NCBI RefSeq assembly: GCF_900182595.1
Contig: NZ_FXTN01000002.1
Location: 434,001-498,000, forward strand
DNA length: 64,000 nucleotides
From: Pedobacter westerhofensis
GTDB taxonomy: Bacteria; Bacteroidota; Bacteroidia; Sphingobacteriales; Sphingobacteriaceae
Direction of reading: 5' to 3'
The position numbers and the translations under genes are program-made. The notes below the pieces were generated by a model. It was not told the origin of the DNA and did no database searches. It saw only the letters and a program-made list of their open reading frames with translations. Within the stretch, counting starts at the first letter, position 1. Every line of letters starts with the position of its first letter. This document shows positions 61,480-64,000 of this stretch, in pieces.

Positions 61480-62871
61480 CTAGGTATAACCCAGGATCTT
61501 TAATACCTGCTTACTGTTTTGTTCTTCTCCGAAGACTTCAAAGTTAAATGTCTCATCGCGGTTCCTGCGGATGATTACATGTTTAGGACTAGGCAACAGG
61601 CAATGGTGGATACCACCGTAACCGCTCAATACCTCCTGATAGGCACCCGTATTAAAGAAACCAAGATATTGAACCTTACGCGTCTTTGGCATAAACACAG
61701 AGTTCATATGCGCTTCCTGGTTATAATAATCCTGTCCATCGCAGGTAATCCCGCCAAGGTTTACCCTTTCATATTCTGCATCCCAGTTATTGATCGGCAG
61801 CAGGATGTATTTCTGGTTTAATGCCCAAACATCCGGAAGGTTAGTAATAAAAGAACCATCCAGCATCAGCCATTTTTCACGGTCGTTTTGTTGTTTACGG
61901 CCCAGCACCTTATACAGGATACCAGAAGCTTCTGCTACCGTGTATTTTCCAAATTCAGTAATAATATCCGGTTCAACTACATCGTGCTCCGCACAAATTT
62001 CCTTGATACGTTTCACGATCTCGTTCACCATGTACTCATAGTCGAAATCAAATACCAGTGAGTCTTTGAAAGGCATACCACCACCGATATCCAGTGTATC
62101 CAGTTCAGGATTGATCTTTTTGAATTTGCAGTATAAGGTTACATATTTTTCCAGCTCATTCCAGTAATACGGAGAATCTGTAATACCAGAGTTGATAAAA
62201 AAGTGAAGCAGCTTTACCCTGAAATTTGGATTGGCAGAGATCTTATTGTTGTAGAAATCAATCACATCCTCCATACGTACACCTAAACGGGAAGTATAGA
62301 ATTGTGAATCCGGTTGTTCCTCGGCAGCGATACGGATACCTAAGTTACAAGGTGTATCCATTTCTACCTCATCATCAAAAAGGTTGAATTCCTCTTTATT
62401 GTCCAGTACAGGAATGATGTTTTTGTAACCATCATGCAGCATATCAATGATATACTGTTTATACTGATAGGTTTTAAAACCATTGCAGATGACAGTAATA
62501 TCCTTGGTAAGCGACCCTTTTTTCTCCAGTGCCTCGATCATTGGCATGTCGAAAGCAGAAGAAGTTTCAAGGTGAATGCCATTCTTTAAAGCTTCTTCAA
62601 CGATATGTTTAAAGTGTGAGCTCTTGGTACAATAACAATACTTATAATCACCGCGGTAGTTATTCTTAATGATCGCCGTTTGAAACAACAGCTTTGCCTG
62701 CTGGATCTTTTTGCTGATCATCGGAAGATAAGTGAAACGCAATGGTGTACCATAGGTTTCAATCATTTCCATAAGGTTCAGGTCTTGAAAATACAATTCG
62801 TCATCTATAACGCTGTAGCCTTCCTGCGGAAAGCCAACACTTAGATCAAGAAATTCGGAGTAACTCTGCAT
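61480..62871 (-). CDS. Arginine decarboxylase, short fold-III PLP type
   Basis: The 463-residue protein is an alanine-racemase-fold PLP decarboxylase. The lysine lies in YCYCTKSSHF, where other family members have YAxKAN. Cofactor-binding DIGGGMPF and EFGKYTVAEA (instead of EPGR) are visible, and the acid cysteine or aspartate is probably near ITCDGQD. The Bacteroidota form is about 460 residues, against about 650 for E. coli SpeA. It converts arginine to agmatine, a step to polyamines. CtlX and another guanidine hydrolase gene lie upstream. Confidence 0.85.
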   Translation of the reverse strand: MQSYSEFLDLSVGFPQEGYSVIDDELYFQDLNLMEMIETYGTPLRFTYLPMISKKIQQAKLLFQTAIIKNNYRGDYKYCYCTKSSHFKHIVEEALKNGIHLETSSAFDMPMIEALEKKGSLTKDITVICNGFKTYQYKQYIIDMLHDGYKNIIPVLDNKEEFNLFDDEVEMDTPCNLGIRIAAEEQPDSQFYTSRLGVRMEDVIDFYNNKISANPNFRVKLLHFFINSGITDSPYYWNELEKYVTLYCKFKKINPELDTLDIGGGMPFKDSLVFDFDYEYMVNEIVKRIKEICAEHDVVEPDIITEFGKYTVAEASGILYKVLGRKQQNDREKWLMLDGSFITNLPDVWALNQKYILLPINNWDAEYERVNLGGITCDGQDYYNQEAHMNSVFMPKTRKVQYLGFFNTGAYQEVLSGYGGIHHCLLPSPKHVIIRRNRDETFNFEVFGEEQNSKQVLKILGYT

Positions 62872-62958
62872 TTATGGTAAAATATTTTTTGCAAAAATGT
62901 AATTTTAAATTGAGAAACAGCTTTAATAAATCAAAATACTGTCACCCGGGGGTAGTAT

Positions 62959-63870
62959 TTATTTTTTTTGAAGATGTATCTCTGCCAGCATGCACCTGGC
63001 GCTTCCACCGCCGTTTTTTTCGATCGTATATAATGGAGAATAAATAATGCGGCTGTACTTTTCGAGCTTTTCTATCTGGCTGGTAGTCAGAGATAAAAAT
63101 GCCTGTTCCGACATGATCAAGAGTAATTCTTCCTTATTGTTTGCTACCTGCAGCATGTTGCCTGCGAAGTGGTTCATCTGATCATAACTGATTTCTATGA
63201 TTTCATGTCCACTGCTGCTGAGCTGAGCGGCAACTGTTTTTGTTTCTGCCGGATCTGCTATCGACTCCAGACAGACTACAGCAAAACCTCTTCCAATACA
63301 CATCATCACATTGGTATGGTATATAGGGAAGCCCTCTGCATCAACAGCGTTGAAAGTTACGGGCTGATATCCTGCACGCAGGCAAAAATCCGCCAATACT
63401 TTTTCGTCGGTTCTTAGCGAAAGGCAGGCATAGGCCAGTTTATTCGTTCTGTCGAGCACCATACTGCCGGTACCTTCCAGATAAATCTTGCTTTCTTCGT
63501 ACGCAGAGAGGTCGGTGATCCCACTGATGATAAAATCTTTTTCCAGGGTTTTGATAATGTCATCTCGGCGTTCCAGGCGCCGGTTTTCTGAATACATGGG
63601 GTACAGGAAAACCTGCGCATCCTCATGAAATGACACCCAGTTGTTCGGAAAGATAGAATCCGGCGTTGCAGGATCAAGTGTATCGTCTGCTACAGTAACA
63701 TTTACACCATTATCTTTCAGCAGCTGCGCGAAATCATCAAATTCTTTCAGTGCCTGGGATTGCACATTGTCTTCTTCAGAAAGCTGCTGAAATTTATTGT
63801 TTTCCGCGGTTTGTTCATTGAACCTGAAGTCCACCGGGCGGATCATTAATAACTCGTTCGTCGTTTGCAT
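62959..63870 (-). CDS. ctlX: Citrulline utilization hydrolase CtlX-type (amidinotransferase/arginine deiminase fold)
   Basis: The 303-residue pentein-fold protein has FPNNWVSFH (about 74-82), GTGSMVLDR, YHTNVMMCIG and the C-terminal nucleophile region GGGSARCMLAEIHL, with the catalytic cysteine in ARCM. These match the CtlX family, which acts on citrulline or similar ureido compounds. The next gene upstream encodes a related enzyme. The gap to the arginine decarboxylase gene is 87 bases and holds a weak promoter only, so one transcript is possible. Confidence 0.85.
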   Translation of the reverse strand: MQTTNELLMIRPVDFRFNEQTAENNKFQQLSEEDNVQSQALKEFDDFAQLLKDNGVNVTVADDTLDPATPDSIFPNNWVSFHEDAQVFLYPMYSENRRLERRDDIIKTLEKDFIISGITDLSAYEESKIYLEGTGSMVLDRTNKLAYACLSLRTDEKVLADFCLRAGYQPVTFNAVDAEGFPIYHTNVMMCIGRGFAVVCLESIADPAETKTVAAQLSSSGHEIIEISYDQMNHFAGNMLQVANNKEELLLIMSEQAFLSLTTSQIEKLEKYSRIIYSPLYTIEKNGGGSARCMLAEIHLQKK

Positions 63871-63880
63871 TTGTCTCTAA

Positions 63881-64000
63881 TTACAATTCATCTCTCAGCA
63901 GGGGCAGGCTCATACAATGGAAGCCACCTCTGGCCCTGGAAAGTTCTGCCGAAGGCATCAATATCAGCGTATCAGTAATGTCATCCGCAGTCACTTTTCC
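63881..64000 (-). CDS. C-terminal part of an arginine deiminase/DDAH-type guanidine-modifying hydrolase (partial)
   Basis: The minus-strand frame runs out of the window edge and ends with 39 codons. The tail SRARGGFHCMSLPLLRDEL has the GG-x-HC-M pattern of the pentein superfamily, where the cysteine is the nucleophile. It is most like arginine deiminase or dimethylarginine dimethylaminohydrolase. Ten bases separate it from ctlX, so the two form an operon. The part of the enzyme outside the window could change this call. Confidence 0.6.
   Translation of the reverse strand, partial: GKVTADDITDTLILMPSAELSRARGGFHCMSLPLLRDEL

Noticed and set aside
1..64000. tRNA or rRNA genes, insertion sequences, prophage, toxin-antitoxin pairs
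   Set aside because: I found no cloverleaf-like sequence, transposase, integrase or typical paired small genes; RNase P RNA is the only RNA gene supported.

Overview
The window looks like chromosomal DNA of a Bacteroidota bacterium, most likely family Sphingobacteriaceae (Pedobacter-like). The evidence is the gene repertoire (DPP-IV peptidase, DUF3857/transglutaminase protein, TlpA lipoprotein with a DUF4369-like domain, CtlX, short arginine decarboxylase, ClC channel with CBS domains), lipoprotein signals, near absence of Shine-Dalgarno sequences, and at least nine exact copies of the Bacteroidota -7 promoter element TAnnTTTG placed before genes. I see no phage, insertion sequence, CRISPR array, tRNA or rRNA. 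It is mostly housekeeping and metabolic sequence with a few accessory patches.

Layout. 1-683: tail of a cation efflux transporter and a NUDIX hydrolase. 714-6492 (minus): complete four-gene ligase-associated DNA repair operon (exonuclease, ATP-dependent ligase, Lhr-like helicase, PdeM phosphoesterase), translationally coupled throughout. 6827-9426: GH15 glycosidase and an SDR dehydrogenase. 9469-19680 (minus): seven genes read one way (MerR regulator, helix-hairpin-helix/outer-membrane protein, ComEC, enoyl-CoA hydratase, secreted protein, LTA-synthase-like transferase, DPP-IV). 19799-22504: alaS. 22577-24931: an intact FAD oxidoreductase and a decayed tandem copy. 25091-29418: GH18 lipoprotein, zinc-type P-ATPase with a Fur-family regulator, and a glycine-rich secreted protein. 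29560-35608 (plus): gatB, TlpA-like lipoprotein, OmpR-type regulator, RluA-type pseudouridine synthase, ClC channel. 35609-38023: a non-coding island with a 29-bp perfect hairpin and 70-bp tandem repeats, an NtrC-type regulator, and RNase P RNA. 38105-43427: cytochrome c, two SCO proteins, FabH, a small Cys-motif protein, a lipoprotein and a PepSY membrane protein. 43790-47727: poxB, a 2-hydroxyacid dehydrogenase and the cbpA/cbpM chaperone pair. 48155-53870: LacI regulator, phosphohexomutase, aspartate kinase and lysA. 53932-60373: small membrane protein, SRPBCC protein, DUF3857 protein, glutaryl-CoA-dehydrogenase-like enzyme, folB and a GlcD-like oxidase. 60428-64000: Hsp20, thioesterase, arginine decarboxylase, CtlX and the tail of a second guanidine-modifying hydrolase.

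How the genes work together. The repair operon is a self-contained DNA end-processing and joining module. Aspartate kinase and lysA are the first and last steps of lysine synthesis, with a small membrane-protein gene lying antisense between them. The cluster at the right edge handles arginine and citrulline. The SCO, cytochrome and PepSY genes suggest copper delivery to a terminal oxidase.

The least explained items are the 70-bp tandem repeats at 35748-36140, three TTAAC repeats at exact 11-bp spacing before the OmpR-family regulator, a 7-3-7 palindrome between the Fur-family gene and the P-type ATPase, a leader hairpin before aspartate kinase, and a structured 427-bp gap before the LacI gene. 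I did not find a convincing wholly new multi-gene system.
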